Assembly: GCA_030694905.1 (NCBI GenBank)
Contig: JAUYTY010000040.1
Coordinates: 1-49,778 of the forward strand
Origin: Eubacteriales bacterium
GTDB taxonomy: Bacteria > Bacillota > Clostridia > Tissierellales > Dethiosulfatibacteraceae
Length of the DNA stretch: 49,778 bases
Direction of reading: 5' to 3'
The notes beneath the pieces are model-generated. The model was given only the letters and a program-made list of their open reading frames with translations, searched no databases and was not told the origin of the DNA. Each line of letters begins with the position of its first letter. Position 1 is the first letter of the stretch. Both the position numbers and the translations under genes were made by a program. This document shows positions 26,691 through 35,400 of this stretch, piece after piece.

Positions 26691-27869
26691 ATGACAATCA
26701 AACTATACGAGAAGGATGTGTATCAGAAAAGAACTGAAAGCAGGGTACTAAACGTAATCCATGACAAGGAGAAAACACTTCTTGTTCTGGACCAAACCAT
26801 TTTCTTTCCCGAGGGTGGAGGACAGCCGTCCGACAAAGGAACCATTGGCGATAGCCAGGTTATTCATGTCTCTGAAAAGGATGGTGTTATCTATCACCAT
26901 GTCGATAAAGAGCCTGAAGGCGAATTCCATGTATGTGAACTGGATTGGAACAGACGCTTCGACCATATGCAACAGCACTGCGGTGAGCATATCCTGTCAG
27001 GTGTCATTCTGGAAGCGCTTGGATACATGAATAAAGGATTTCATCTGGGAGAAGACTATGTAACCATTGACATTGATGGCGATCTGTCAGACACTGAGCA
27101 AGTAAAAGGCATAGAAAACCTGGCAAATAAGGCAATCTATGAAAACAAACCGGTTATAACCGATACGGTTAACAATGCTGAAAAAGCCATTTGGTACAAT
27201 GTGCGAAAAATGCCTGACCTTCAAGAAAATTTGAGAATTGTTTATATTGCGGGTGTGGATAGTGTTGCTTGCTGTGGAACACACCCGGCACGAACAGGAG
27301 AGGTAGGCATCTTAAAAATACTTAAAGCGCAAAAGTACAAAGGCATGACCAGGTTGTTTTTCAAATGCGGACTAAGGGCCTTGCTTGAATTCCAAAGGGA
27401 GCATCAAATCATATCAGAGCTTAGTGTCAACTATTCAGCTGACATGTCAACGATACTCGACAAAATCAGCAAAGAAAAGTTAAAGTATTATGACTTGAAA
27501 AACCATTATGTTAAGATTCAAAATGCTTTGGCAGCTTTGGAGGCTGATCATCTGATCGATACAATCAAGCATCAAAGGTTGATTTTGTCATTCCGGGATA
27601 AAACAATCGAAGAAACCGGATTGATAATAAAGCATATATTGGAAAGAGAAAGTGCTTTAATTCTAGCATGTTCATTGCCAGATAAAAAAGTCATATTAGC
27701 CCATGATGGCAAACAGGATATTGACTGTGGAAAACTTATTAAAGAAAACATTCATGGCTTCAGTGGCAATGGAGGCGGTAACAAACATAGAGGGCAGGCT
27801 ACTTTTGAGGATATTAACGAGTTGGGGTCATTCGTTCAACATATTAATAATATATTATCAATTGAATAG
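26691..27869 (+). CDS. Alanyl-tRNA editing protein AlaX (long form with DHHA1 domain)
   Basis: Free-standing relative of the AlaRS editing domain, 392 residues, that hydrolyses mischarged Ser- or Gly-tRNA-Ala. Zinc ligands are in HCGEHILSG and CCGTHPARTGEVG. The N-terminal beta-barrel includes FFPEGGGQPSDKG. The C-terminal DHHA1 domain ends in FSGNGGGNKHRGQATFED. A helical stretch (KISKEKLKYYDLKNHYVKIQN) links the two. It follows mutY by 23 bases. Confidence 0.9.
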   Translation: MTIKLYEKDVYQKRTESRVLNVIHDKEKTLLVLDQTIFFPEGGGQPSDKGTIGDSQVIHVSEKDGVIYHHVDKEPEGEFHVCELDWNRRFDHMQQHCGEHILSGVILEALGYMNKGFHLGEDYVTIDIDGDLSDTEQVKGIENLANKAIYENKPVITDTVNNAEKAIWYNVRKMPDLQENLRIVYIAGVDSVACCGTHPARTGEVGILKILKAQKYKGMTRLFFKCGLRALLEFQREHQIISELSVNYSADMSTILDKISKEKLKYYDLKNHYVKIQNALAALEADHLIDTIKHQRLILSFRDKTIEETGLIIKHILERESALILACSLPDKKVILAHDGKQDIDCGKLIKENIHGFSGNGGGNKHRGQATFEDINELGSFVQHINNILSIE

Positions 27870-27925
27870 ATTCATTATATTAGGGTATAAATCATATTAA
27901 TAAAACAATAAAATTGTTTCAAATA

Positions 27926-27934
27926 TGATATAAT
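27926..27934 (+). promoter_or_regulatory. Extended -10 promoter of the diguanylate cyclase gene
   Basis: TGATATAAT matches the extended -10 pattern TGnTATAAT. No good -35 is visible, as is common for extended -10 promoters. It lies 30 bases before the start codon. Confidence 0.5.
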
Positions 27935-27963
27935 ATCACAATATGCCGAGACCGGAGAAGCAG

Positions 27964-30069
27964 ATGAATCGACTCATCAATAAATTCTATCTTGTAGCCA
28001 TAGTAGTTGCAATAATCATTTCAATTGGTATGTTTGCAGAATTCAATTATCTGGAAAACACCGTTAAACAGGAGACGCAAAAGATCATTGAATTAGAAAG
28101 AAACTACAAGGCAAGCGTCATTGACAACCATCTGATCTGGAAAGGTCAGATGATAAAGGACGCTTCTATTTTTATTGCAACCAACTCTGGAGATGAAGCG
28201 ATTTTGGCCTATCTTAAAGCCCTGATGGATAATAATCCTTCATTTTTGTCTATTTATTATGGAACAGCCAGCAATCGTATGATCAATGCCAGCGGGTGGA
28301 TACCACCGGCTTCATTTGATTTGAGAACAAGACCATGGTATATCAAGGCAACATCAGAAAAAAAGTTGGTGTATACAGAGGCGTTCTTGAACGCTTCAGG
28401 AGATCAATGGATTCTGACGGTCGCACAGCCGGTATACAATCAAAACTTACAGCTTCTTGGAGTTGTGGCAGGTGATATTTCTATCAGAAATATCTTGGAT
28501 ATAATCAATCTGTCTGAAACAACAGACAATGGGTACTCGTTCCTGATTGACAGCAAAGGCAAAATACTCGCCCACCCGAACTATCCTTATGAGCTGCCAG
28601 ATGAAACCATAGCATTAAAAGATATATCTGAAATATTGTCACCGTCATTGATAGTAGGTGAAGAGGGAATTGAAGAAACGGTTGTAGACGGTCAGAAAGG
28701 ATTTTTGGCTTATAGGACTATCAGCAATACTGACTTCATCCTTGGAAGCTTTATAGAGATAACAGGGATTATGAAACATTCTGAACAAATCTGGATAATT
28801 TTTTTGATAGCTACCTCCTCGACAATCATTGTATTCTTACTGCTATTCATTATACAGAGAAAATATATCATCAAACCGATTATGTCTCTGAATCAGGATA
28901 TTCTTTCGATTCCGGTAGGTGGTGAAATAGATTATGAGATAAGCATGGATGAACAAGATATTTTCTTTGAATTGAAACAGACAGTCAACAGCTTGTTAAT
29001 CAAAATTCATGAGTATTTTGATAAAATCAAAGAAAGCCAAGCCACATTAGTACAAAAAAACAAAGAGCTGGAAGAAAGCTTTCTACTAAGAGAATCCATG
29101 TTGGAAATATCGCAATCCATTATGAAAACAGAGGGATTGGATCGTATTTATGAAATCATTCTTATAAATGCTCTAAAGTCCATCAAACACGCTAAATTGG
29201 GAACAATCATGATAAAGGAAGGTGACTATTTTAAAGTAGCGTCATATATCGGATTTGAAAGGAACAGCATCGAGGATTTCAATATTCCAATTGAAGATTC
29301 ATTCTTATATAAAGCCACAGGGGGAGCCATGGACCGTCTGGTGCGCATTGATGATGTTAAGGCTTTTGATAGTTTTTATTTCATAAAAACCACGGATAAT
29401 GAGAATGAATTTATTCAATCAACTATAATTGCTCCGATTTATGTGGATCAGGAACTATATGGTGTTGTCAGTCTGGACTCGCTTCATATTAGTAATTTTG
29501 ATGATAATGACGAAAAAGTGATGGCTTTTATTCAAAGCAATATCGAGATTGCCATTACAAAACATCTGATGTTTGAAAAAACACTTTACCTATCCAGATA
29601 TGATGGGTTGACCGATCTATACAACAGGAATTATTTTGAAGAGTTCTTCATTACGCACAGAGAAAAGGCTTTGCGATATGATGAACATTTCAACATTGTA
29701 ATCTTTGATATCAATAAACTGAAGTATGTAAACGATCATTTCGGGCATCTGGCAGGTGACGCCGTGATTGTAGAGTTTTCCAAAAAGTTGTCGGGGATAG
29801 TTCGAAAGAGTGACATCATTGCACGATACGCTGGAGATGAGTTTATGGGGATGTTTTTTAACTCTGAGAAAAATGCCTTACATGATAGATTGATCCAGTT
29901 TTTGAATGAGATGGAGAATAGTCTCATACAATTGTCAAATGCTTCAATCTTCTGCACCTTTAGCTTTGGAATAGCCGAATTTGGAGTTGATGGCACTGAG
30001 CTTGACCAGCTGCTTAGGATAGCTGATGAGCGGATGTACAGATTTAAATCGGAATATTTTAAATATTAG
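27964..30069 (+). CDS. Membrane diguanylate cyclase (Cache-GAF-GGDEF)
   Basis: Signalling protein of about 701 residues that probably makes cyclic-di-GMP. TM1 is FYLVAIVVAIIISIGMFAEF. The extracellular double-Cache domain follows, with the signature RTRPWYIKATSEKK and a second lobe with SFLIDSKGKILAHPNYP. TM2 is IWIIFLIATSSTIIVFLLLFIIQ. A short HAMP-like and coiled-coil linker and a GAF domain come next, then GGDEF. The active-site motif is AGDEF at 623-627, with DGLTDLYNRNYFEE before it. An RxxD inhibitory site (RKSD) lies five residues upstream of AGDEF. The ATG at 27964 follows GGAG with proper spacing; the ATG at 27943 has no RBS. Confidence 0.88.
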   Translation: MNRLINKFYLVAIVVAIIISIGMFAEFNYLENTVKQETQKIIELERNYKASVIDNHLIWKGQMIKDASIFIATNSGDEAILAYLKALMDNNPSFLSIYYGTASNRMINASGWIPPASFDLRTRPWYIKATSEKKLVYTEAFLNASGDQWILTVAQPVYNQNLQLLGVVAGDISIRNILDIINLSETTDNGYSFLIDSKGKILAHPNYPYELPDETIALKDISEILSPSLIVGEEGIEETVVDGQKGFLAYRTISNTDFILGSFIEITGIMKHSEQIWIIFLIATSSTIIVFLLLFIIQRKYIIKPIMSLNQDILSIPVGGEIDYEISMDEQDIFFELKQTVNSLLIKIHEYFDKIKESQATLVQKNKELEESFLLRESMLEISQSIMKTEGLDRIYEIILINALKSIKHAKLGTIMIKEGDYFKVASYIGFERNSIEDFNIPIEDSFLYKATGGAMDRLVRIDDVKAFDSFYFIKTTDNENEFIQSTIIAPIYVDQELYGVVSLDSLHISNFDDNDEKVMAFIQSNIEIAITKHLMFEKTLYLSRYDGLTDLYNRNYFEEFFITHREKALRYDEHFNIVIFDINKLKYVNDHFGHLAGDAVIVEFSKKLSGIVRKSDIIARYAGDEFMGMFFNSEKNALHDRLIQFLNEMENSLIQLSNASIFCTFSFGIAEFGVDGTELDQLLRIADERMYRFKSEYFKY

Positions 30070-30079
30070 CATCAATTAC

Positions 30080-30121
30080 GTAACATATGTTACAAATATT
30101 TCTTGCAGTCTCGTGTACAAT
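30080..30121 (+). promoter_or_regulatory. HcpR/FNR-type operator with class II-spaced -10 element
   Basis: Perfect 14-bp palindrome GTAACATATGTTAC at 30080-30093, of the CRP/FNR-family type and like the GTAACnnnnGTTAC sites I recall for HcpR in anaerobes. A -10-like TACAAT at 30116-30121 starts 29.5 bases from the palindrome centre, which is the geometry of an activator bound at -41.5. There is no -35 element, consistent with activator dependence. Confidence 0.6.
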
Positions 30122-30398
30122 TAGGTCAGTAAAAAACCTTTACCGTAATTTCCACAAAGATTTCATCAAAGACAAGGTAACGCTAATCGGTTGTCCAAAG
30201 TTGGATGATAATGGTTACAACAGAGAAAAAATCGCATCAATATTGAAAGAGAATCAGATAAAAAGCATTACCGTTGTCAGAATGGAAGTGCCTTGCTGTT
30301 CAGGCATAATTCAAGCTGTCAGGCATGCCATGCTGGATGCCCGGTGCATAGTGCCATACAGAGAGGTGACAATCAGAACTAATGGAGAGCTTGTATAG
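30087..30398 (+). pseudogene. Remnant of a ferredoxin-like iron-sulfur protein (FrdX-type C-terminal part)
   Basis: The open frame encodes NFHKDFIKDKVTLIGCPKLDD and ITVVRMEVPCCSGIIQAVRHA. By recollection these match the C-terminal domain of a 4Fe-4S protein family that sits next to hcp (hydroxylamine reductase / protein S-nitrosylase) in several anaerobes. The N-terminal ferredoxin domain with its CxxCxxC motifs is missing. The first ATG (30087) lies inside the operator palindrome. No RBS or credible start exists between the predicted transcription start (about 30128) and the conserved part, where homology seems to begin near 30135. I read this as a 5' internal deletion that joined the promoter to the gene's 3' half. 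A functional small protein cannot be excluded. Confidence 0.6.
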
Positions 30399-30407
30399 AC
30401 ATTGGCA

Positions 30408-30443
30408 TAAAAACCACGTTGATTAAATAGACGTGGTTTTTTT
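30408..30443 (+). terminator. Terminator after the iron-sulfur remnant
   Basis: Stem AAAACCACGT/ACGTGGTTTT with a loop of about 11 bases and a run of seven T. Strong intrinsic terminator. Confidence 0.9.
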
Positions 30444-30565
30444 ATTTGATTAGCATCCGATGGCATACCTTGCTATATAAAAATAAAAAGAGTTGTAGTA
30501 TAATGAATGTAATGTCAGAAGATTACAATATCATGACAAATGAAAAACAGATTGCGAGGTCAGTA

Positions 30566-31273
30566 ATGAGGAATATTCTGTTTAAAATTGAAAACCTGAG
30601 TAAAAGCTATCAGATGGGCGAAGTGACTGTTGAAGCTTTAAAAGACGTAAGCTTTGAAATATATGACGGGGAGTTTGTTGTAATTCTTGGGCCTAGCGGT
30701 TCAGGAAAGAGTACACTGCTGAACATTATAGGAGGAATGGATGTTCCTTCCAGCGGGAAAGTCTATTTTAAGGAGCAGGATATTACCGATTATAACGAAA
30801 AGAAATTGACTAATTTTAGAAGAAAGGACGTCGGTTTTATTTTTCAGTTCTATAATCTTCTGGGCAATTTGACCGCGAGAGAAAACATTGAACTGGCAGT
30901 AGAAATATGCGAAGACACACTTGACATTGACGAAGTAATAAGGGCTGTGAATTTACAGGATAGAGCCAATCATTTTCCATCCCAGATGAGTGGTGGAGAA
31001 CAACAAAGGGTTGCTATCGCAAGAGCGGCATCCAAAAACCCCGAAGTCATGCTATGTGATGAGCCAACAGGAGCACTTGACTTTGAGACGGGCATATCCA
31101 TTCTAAAGGTCCTTAAGCAAGTCAACCAGGAATTCAAACGAACAGTGATCGTGATAACCCACAATACACCTGTGGCGCAGATGGCAGACAGGGTATTGAA
31201 AATGAGAAGCGGAAGAATCATTGAGAGCTACACAAATGACACGCCAATAGACCCTGAAAGGATTGAGTGGTAA
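30566..31273 (+). CDS. ABC transporter ATP-binding protein (FtsX-partner type)
   Basis: ATPase of 235 residues. Walker A GPSGSGKST is at 42-50, the Q-loop FIFQFYNLLGNLTARENIELA, signature MSGGEQQR, Walker B VMLCDEPTGALDFETG and switch VITHN. I start it at ATG 30566, preceded by GAGGT at 30556-30560. The frame is open to 30446, but the ATG at 30503 sits in a -10-like TATAAT (30499-30504) and none of the upstream starts has an RBS. The stop overlaps the permease start. It belongs to the lipoprotein/peptide exporter class (MacB/LolD), distinct from the system at 7561. Confidence 0.9.
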   Translation: MRNILFKIENLSKSYQMGEVTVEALKDVSFEIYDGEFVVILGPSGSGKSTLLNIIGGMDVPSSGKVYFKEQDITDYNEKKLTNFRRKDVGFIFQFYNLLGNLTARENIELAVEICEDTLDIDEVIRAVNLQDRANHFPSQMSGGEQQRVAIARAASKNPEVMLCDEPTGALDFETGISILKVLKQVNQEFKRTVIVITHNTPVAQMADRVLKMRSGRIIESYTNDTPIDPERIEW

Positions 31274-33618
31274 TGAAAAAGCTGAATCTAAGACTTTTTC
31301 GAATGATCAAACATTCAAAAGGCCAGAATATTGCAATTCTGATAGTTGTCATAACTGGACTTTTTACATATACAGCGATGAACAGCGCAATTACCAATCT
31401 TGAGACGTCCTTGCTTGAATTTTATGACCTGACCAATTTCGGAGATGTCTATGTGCAGATGATGCATTTTCCAGAGGGCGAGGTTCATAATCTGGAGAAC
31501 CTTGATAATGTCAAAGAAGTGGACGCAAGGATAGTCTTCGATGCACCGATGATCACAAGTAACCGTGATGAAAAAGTCAGTGTCAGGATTGTGACCGTTG
31601 ATAAATATGAAAACCGGATTAATAAATTGTTTCTCGAAAAAGGATCCAGAGCCATAGGCGACAGAGAAGCGCTGATCCAGAAGCAGTTTGCAGAGGCAAG
31701 AAACATCGCTGTTGGAGATACTATAACTGTTCAGATCAATGGTGTCAGATATCCACTCCTGATAAAAGGCCTGGTTTCAAGTCCCGAGTTCACCTATGTC
31801 ATGGAAGATGAGCAGGCATTGATGCCCAGACCGGACAAATTTGGCATTATTTTTCTCGAAAAGGATTTTGTCGGCCTGATCACAGGCATGAAAGGAATAT
31901 ACAATGATCTGGTGCTGACCCTTGAAGATGAAAGCAAGTATGAAGAGACGGAGAAGCTATTCAAGAATAGATTTGATAAATACGGTATCATACGTATAAT
32001 AGAAAAGGAAGACCAGCTCAGCAATAGCGTCATGTTTGAGGAGATCAACGGTGTCAAACAGATTTCTGGGTTTATTCCAATCGTATTTTTATTCGTTGCA
32101 GCAGCTATCCTGTCAGCCATGATCTCGCGTAATGTCAAGAATGACAGACTGGTTATAGGAATACTTAAAGCTCTAGGATATTCCAATGGACAGGTCTTGT
32201 GGCACTACATCATGTATGCCGTCAGCATTGGTTCTGTTGGAGGCGTGGTGGGGATTTTTACCGGAACTCTCATGTCCGGAGTTATGACCCGAATGTATCT
32301 TGAGTTTTTCTACATACCATTGCTTAAAGTGAAAATTGATCCGATGAATATTATAAGCGCAGTTGTTCTGACCACTATTTTTTGCACCATTGCAGGCCTG
32401 TACGGTGCCAGAAGGGTTTTGAAAATATCACCTGCCGAATCCATGAGACCCGAGGTTCCCAAGGAAGGGAACAGAATACTGCTTGAAAAGATTCCTTCCA
32501 TATGGAATAAGGTAACATTCACGTGGAAAATTGTTTTTCGCAATATTTTTAGAGATAAGAAGAAGTTTGCTTTTATCAGTCTAGGAGCGGCCTTTACAGT
32601 CGCCATGTCCTTAATGACCTTTTGGCTGTCTGATCTTACAGGAAGCATGTTTACAGACCACTACGGCAGCTTTATGAAAATGGATTACAGTGTTAAGTTC
32701 TCACAGCCTTTAAGTAGAAATGCCCTCATAGATTTGGAAAAGATAATCAAACCCGATTATATTGAAGGAAAGATAGAAATGCCATTTGAAATATCAAACG
32801 GGAGACTAACAAAGGCTGTCAATGTGATTGGACTTCAGCAAGGCAGCAGATTTTTCGACTTCAAGGATTATCAGGGCAACACAGTAGATCTTCCGAAAAC
32901 AGGCGCTTTGTTATCTTACAATCTGGCTAAATCACTTGAGGTGGATGTGGGAGATGCGGTGCTGATCCACAACTATATCCCTGGAAGAAGTGATGTCTAT
33001 GTGGAAGTCAAAGGTATCATCAAGCAGATTCTGGGAATCAACGTTTATATGGATATTTCACATATGGAAATTTTGACAGGAAAAGGCTCCTATAATGGGG
33101 CATATATGAATACAAAAGAGAATATTGGAGAAGACTTGAATTCGCTTAAGAGCATAAGTGGTGTTCAGTCAATTGGAGAGATGCAGGACGCTTTTATGGA
33201 ATACCTGGATCTAACCATATTGGCGATTGTCTTTATGGTTATATTCTCAGGATTGCTGGGCTTTGTAATCATATACAGCATGACCATCCTCAGTATAAAT
33301 GAAAGAAGCATGGAGTTTTCATCGCTGAGGGTATTGGGCTTTACCAAAGCAGAGATATTCGGTATCATTTTAAAGGAAAATTCAGTTATGTCAGCTCTAG
33401 GCTTTCTATATGGTTTGCCAATGGGTAAAATACTGATTGATGCCTTGCGAACTGTTTATGTCTCAGATCTATATACATTCGATGCCCCTATCAACGCTAA
33501 AAATATTCTATATGCTTATATATTCACAACTATATGCCTGACGATTGCACAGTTGATAACTTATAAAAAGATCAGAACGCTCAATTTTATTGAGGCTTTA
33601 AAAAGCCGAACATCTTAA
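31273..33618 (+). CDS. ABC transporter permease with two FtsX domains
   Basis: Membrane protein of 781 residues. An N-terminal helix (GQNIAILIVVITGLFTYTAM) is followed by a large extracellular domain and a three-helix FtsX domain (FIPIVFLFVAAAILSAMI, VGIFTGTLMSGVMTRMYL, TIFCTIAGLYGARRVLKISPAESMRPE). A second such set follows: FISLGAAFTVAMSLMTFWL, an extracellular domain, then ILAIVFMVIFSGLLGFVIIYSMTILSINERSMEFSSLRVLGFT. The start is ATG 31273, overlapping the ATPase stop (TAATG). The duplicated FtsX layout resembles the large peptide/bacteriocin-resistance and lipoprotein exporters. Substrate unknown. Confidence 0.9.
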   Translation: MKKLNLRLFRMIKHSKGQNIAILIVVITGLFTYTAMNSAITNLETSLLEFYDLTNFGDVYVQMMHFPEGEVHNLENLDNVKEVDARIVFDAPMITSNRDEKVSVRIVTVDKYENRINKLFLEKGSRAIGDREALIQKQFAEARNIAVGDTITVQINGVRYPLLIKGLVSSPEFTYVMEDEQALMPRPDKFGIIFLEKDFVGLITGMKGIYNDLVLTLEDESKYEETEKLFKNRFDKYGIIRIIEKEDQLSNSVMFEEINGVKQISGFIPIVFLFVAAAILSAMISRNVKNDRLVIGILKALGYSNGQVLWHYIMYAVSIGSVGGVVGIFTGTLMSGVMTRMYLEFFYIPLLKVKIDPMNIISAVVLTTIFCTIAGLYGARRVLKISPAESMRPEVPKEGNRILLEKIPSIWNKVTFTWKIVFRNIFRDKKKFAFISLGAAFTVAMSLMTFWLSDLTGSMFTDHYGSFMKMDYSVKFSQPLSRNALIDLEKIIKPDYIEGKIEMPFEISNGRLTKAVNVIGLQQGSRFFDFKDYQGNTVDLPKTGALLSYNLAKSLEVDVGDAVLIHNYIPGRSDVYVEVKGIIKQILGINVYMDISHMEILTGKGSYNGAYMNTKENIGEDLNSLKSISGVQSIGEMQDAFMEYLDLTILAIVFMVIFSGLLGFVIIYSMTILSINERSMEFSSLRVLGFTKAEIFGIILKENSVMSALGFLYGLPMGKILIDALRTVYVSDLYTFDAPINAKNILYAYIFTTICLTIAQLITYKKIRTLNFIEALKSRTS

Positions 33619-33632
33619 TTTTGGAGGAAATA

Positions 33633-34829
33633 ATGAAAAACAAAAAAAAGATTATCATAGGATTAATATTGATTATTGCTTCGGTCGGTATATATTATGG
33701 TTACACCAGTATGATGTCTACTGAAGAGGATTATACTTCCGCAACCGTTTTTCGTGGTGACATAAGAAATATTTTTATGGAAAATGGAGAAATACTTTCC
33801 GAAAACATCAACAGTTATTACAGCGATGGAATGAAAAGAGTCGAGTCAATCCACGTTGCAGTTGGTGATTTTGTCAACACTGATGACATACTTTTGGAGT
33901 TTGAATCAACCGTTGATCTTGAAATAGAAAAAGTGAATCAGGAGATCAAATCTCTTGAATCAGCCTTTAATGAAGTGGTTAAAGGTGTTGACTTTGAAAC
34001 TGTCAATAATGTCAGGCTTGAAATAACAGGTGTAAGAAACAGCCTTGCCCTCGCCGAGGAGGCATTGAAACGGTCAGAGAAGCTTTATGCCGAGGGTGTC
34101 ATTGCCAAATCAGAGCTTGATTCAGCAGAACTGGCCGTCTCGCAATTGAAAAATCAGATAGCGCTTCTAAACAACCAATACAATCTGTTGGTAAAGGGAG
34201 TCTCTTCAGATATAAAACAACAATATGAGGCACAGATTGGAAGTCTCGCGGTCACCTTGGACATATTAGAAAAGACCAGATCGAATTATATAGTAAAAGC
34301 CAATTTTGATGGCATCATAACAGAATTGAATGCATTCGTCGGAAGCATCCCTATGGCAGGAACCGTTGTTGTTGAATTACAGGACACATCCAACAAGTCG
34401 GTATACGCTGATTTTTTAGTGGATGAAGCTGTGAGGATCAAAGAGGGCATGCCGGCTTCAATTGAAAACAAGGACCTGGATTTATCAATTGAAAATCTTT
34501 CTGTAACTAGAATTTATCCCAAAGCTGTCGCCAAATTATCAGAATTGGGAGTGGTGCAAAAAAGAGTGACAATAACTGTAAGACTGCCAGATAGTTTTGA
34601 TCAATTGGTGTTAGGAACCAACGTGGACGTAGAGATTACCGTTGAGCAGAAAAAAAACGTATTATTGGTGCCGGAAAGTGCTGTTTTTGAAAAAAACAGA
34701 CAGTATTATGTCACAGTAGTTGATAAAGGTCAGATGATAGAGAAACAAATTGTCAAAGGCTTGGAGGACAGTGATTTTATTGAAATCATTTCCGGTTTGA
34801 ATGAAGGAGATTTAGTCCGTACCGACTGA
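33633..34829 (+). CDS. Efflux membrane fusion protein (HlyD family)
   Basis: Adaptor protein of 398 residues. The N-terminal membrane anchor is KIIIGLILIIASVGIYYGYTS. The first half-lipoyl is VESIHVAVGDFVNTDDILLEFES. A real alpha-helical hairpin of about 110 residues follows (EEALKRSEKLYAEGVIAKSELDSAELAVSQLKNQI), then the second half-lipoyl IVKANFDGIITELNAFVGS, a beta-barrel and the membrane-proximal domain ending EIISGLNEGDLVRTD. The start ATG 33633 follows TTGGAGG. Together with the two preceding genes it forms a complete ABC exporter operon. Confidence 0.88.
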   Translation: MKNKKKIIIGLILIIASVGIYYGYTSMMSTEEDYTSATVFRGDIRNIFMENGEILSENINSYYSDGMKRVESIHVAVGDFVNTDDILLEFESTVDLEIEKVNQEIKSLESAFNEVVKGVDFETVNNVRLEITGVRNSLALAEEALKRSEKLYAEGVIAKSELDSAELAVSQLKNQIALLNNQYNLLVKGVSSDIKQQYEAQIGSLAVTLDILEKTRSNYIVKANFDGIITELNAFVGSIPMAGTVVVELQDTSNKSVYADFLVDEAVRIKEGMPASIENKDLDLSIENLSVTRIYPKAVAKLSELGVVQKRVTITVRLPDSFDQLVLGTNVDVEITVEQKKNVLLVPESAVFEKNRQYYVTVVDKGQMIEKQIVKGLEDSDFIEIISGLNEGDLVRTD

Positions 34830-34830
34830 T

Positions 34831-34860
34831 TGCCAATCCACTAAAATTAGGGTTGGCAAT
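34831..34860 (+). terminator. Hairpin closing the second exporter operon
   Basis: TTGCCAATCC/GGGTTGGCAA forms a 10-bp stem (one G-U pair) with a loop of 10, 1 base after the stop codon. There is no T run, so it may stabilise the 3' end or terminate weakly. Confidence 0.5.
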
Positions 34861-34873
34861 CCATATTTAATAG

Positions 34874-34903
34874 TTGCATAATACAACAGTTGTATGTTAA
34901 AAT
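34874..34903 (+). promoter_or_regulatory. marR promoter with embedded operator palindrome
   Basis: -35 TTGCAT (34874-34879) and -10 TAAAAT (34898-34903) are 18 bases apart. The spacer holds the perfect inverted repeat ATACAAC-A-GTTGTAT (34881-34895). A repressor bound there would block RNA polymerase, so autoregulation by the MarR protein encoded next is likely. Confidence 0.7.
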
Positions 34904-34920
34904 AGTCAAGAGGTGATTTT

Positions 34921-35400
34921 ATGACCACAGAAAACAACAATCATTTAAGAGAGCTAATACGAATACTTGTAAGAAATCTGGGAATTTTAGAGAAAAATGA
35001 TGCTTCATGCTGTAGTGTTACCGTTGGACAATGCCATGCGATAGTTGAAATTGGTAGGGTTGGCAGTATTTCTCTTACTGAGCTGTCTGATTTGGTGGGT
35101 GTTGATAAAAGCACAATGAGCAGAACGATCAACAACCTGGTAGAGGACGATATGGTCATTAGAGACATTGATGACGACAACAGGAGATATGTCAATATAC
35201 AATTGACAGACAGTGGAAGGATGATTTTTAACAATATTGAAAAAACCATGAACACCTATTATCAAGGAATATTCGATACTATTCCAGAAGACAAGAGAGA
35301 TCAGGTTTTAGAGAGCTTACAGGTATTGAAGGACGCAGTAAAAAATCATCAACAGGGTTCTTGGGTTCAGATGGTGTTTGAAACACCACCTGAACCTTAG
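34921..35400 (+). CDS. MarR-family regulator of the arsenic-type module
   Basis: Winged-helix repressor of 159 residues. The core HTH reads ISLTELSDLVGVDKSTMSRTINNLVEDDMVIRDID with the wing DDDNRRYVNIQLTDSGR. Cysteines C30, C31 and C38 cluster near the N-terminus (SCCSVTVGQCH), which could bind As(III) or sense thiol-reactive compounds; this is inference. RBS AAGAGGTGA precedes the ATG. The last nine codons and the stop (MVFETPPEP) lie inside the left part of repeat copy A, so the C-terminus was probably rewritten by the repeat. The following genes (ArsM, ArsN-like, YjbQ) are the probable targets. Confidence 0.88.
   Translation: MTTENNNHLRELIRILVRNLGILEKNDASCCSVTVGQCHAIVEIGRVGSISLTELSDLVGVDKSTMSRTINNLVEDDMVIRDIDDDNRRYVNIQLTDSGRMIFNNIEKTMNTYYQGIFDTIPEDKRDQVLESLQVLKDAVKNHQQGSWVQMVFETPPEP

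Noticed and set aside
30453-30464. Reverse copy of the CATCGGAT block of the arsenic-module repeat
   Set aside because: ATCCGATG matches over 8 bases only, with none of the other repeat blocks nearby; probably chance.
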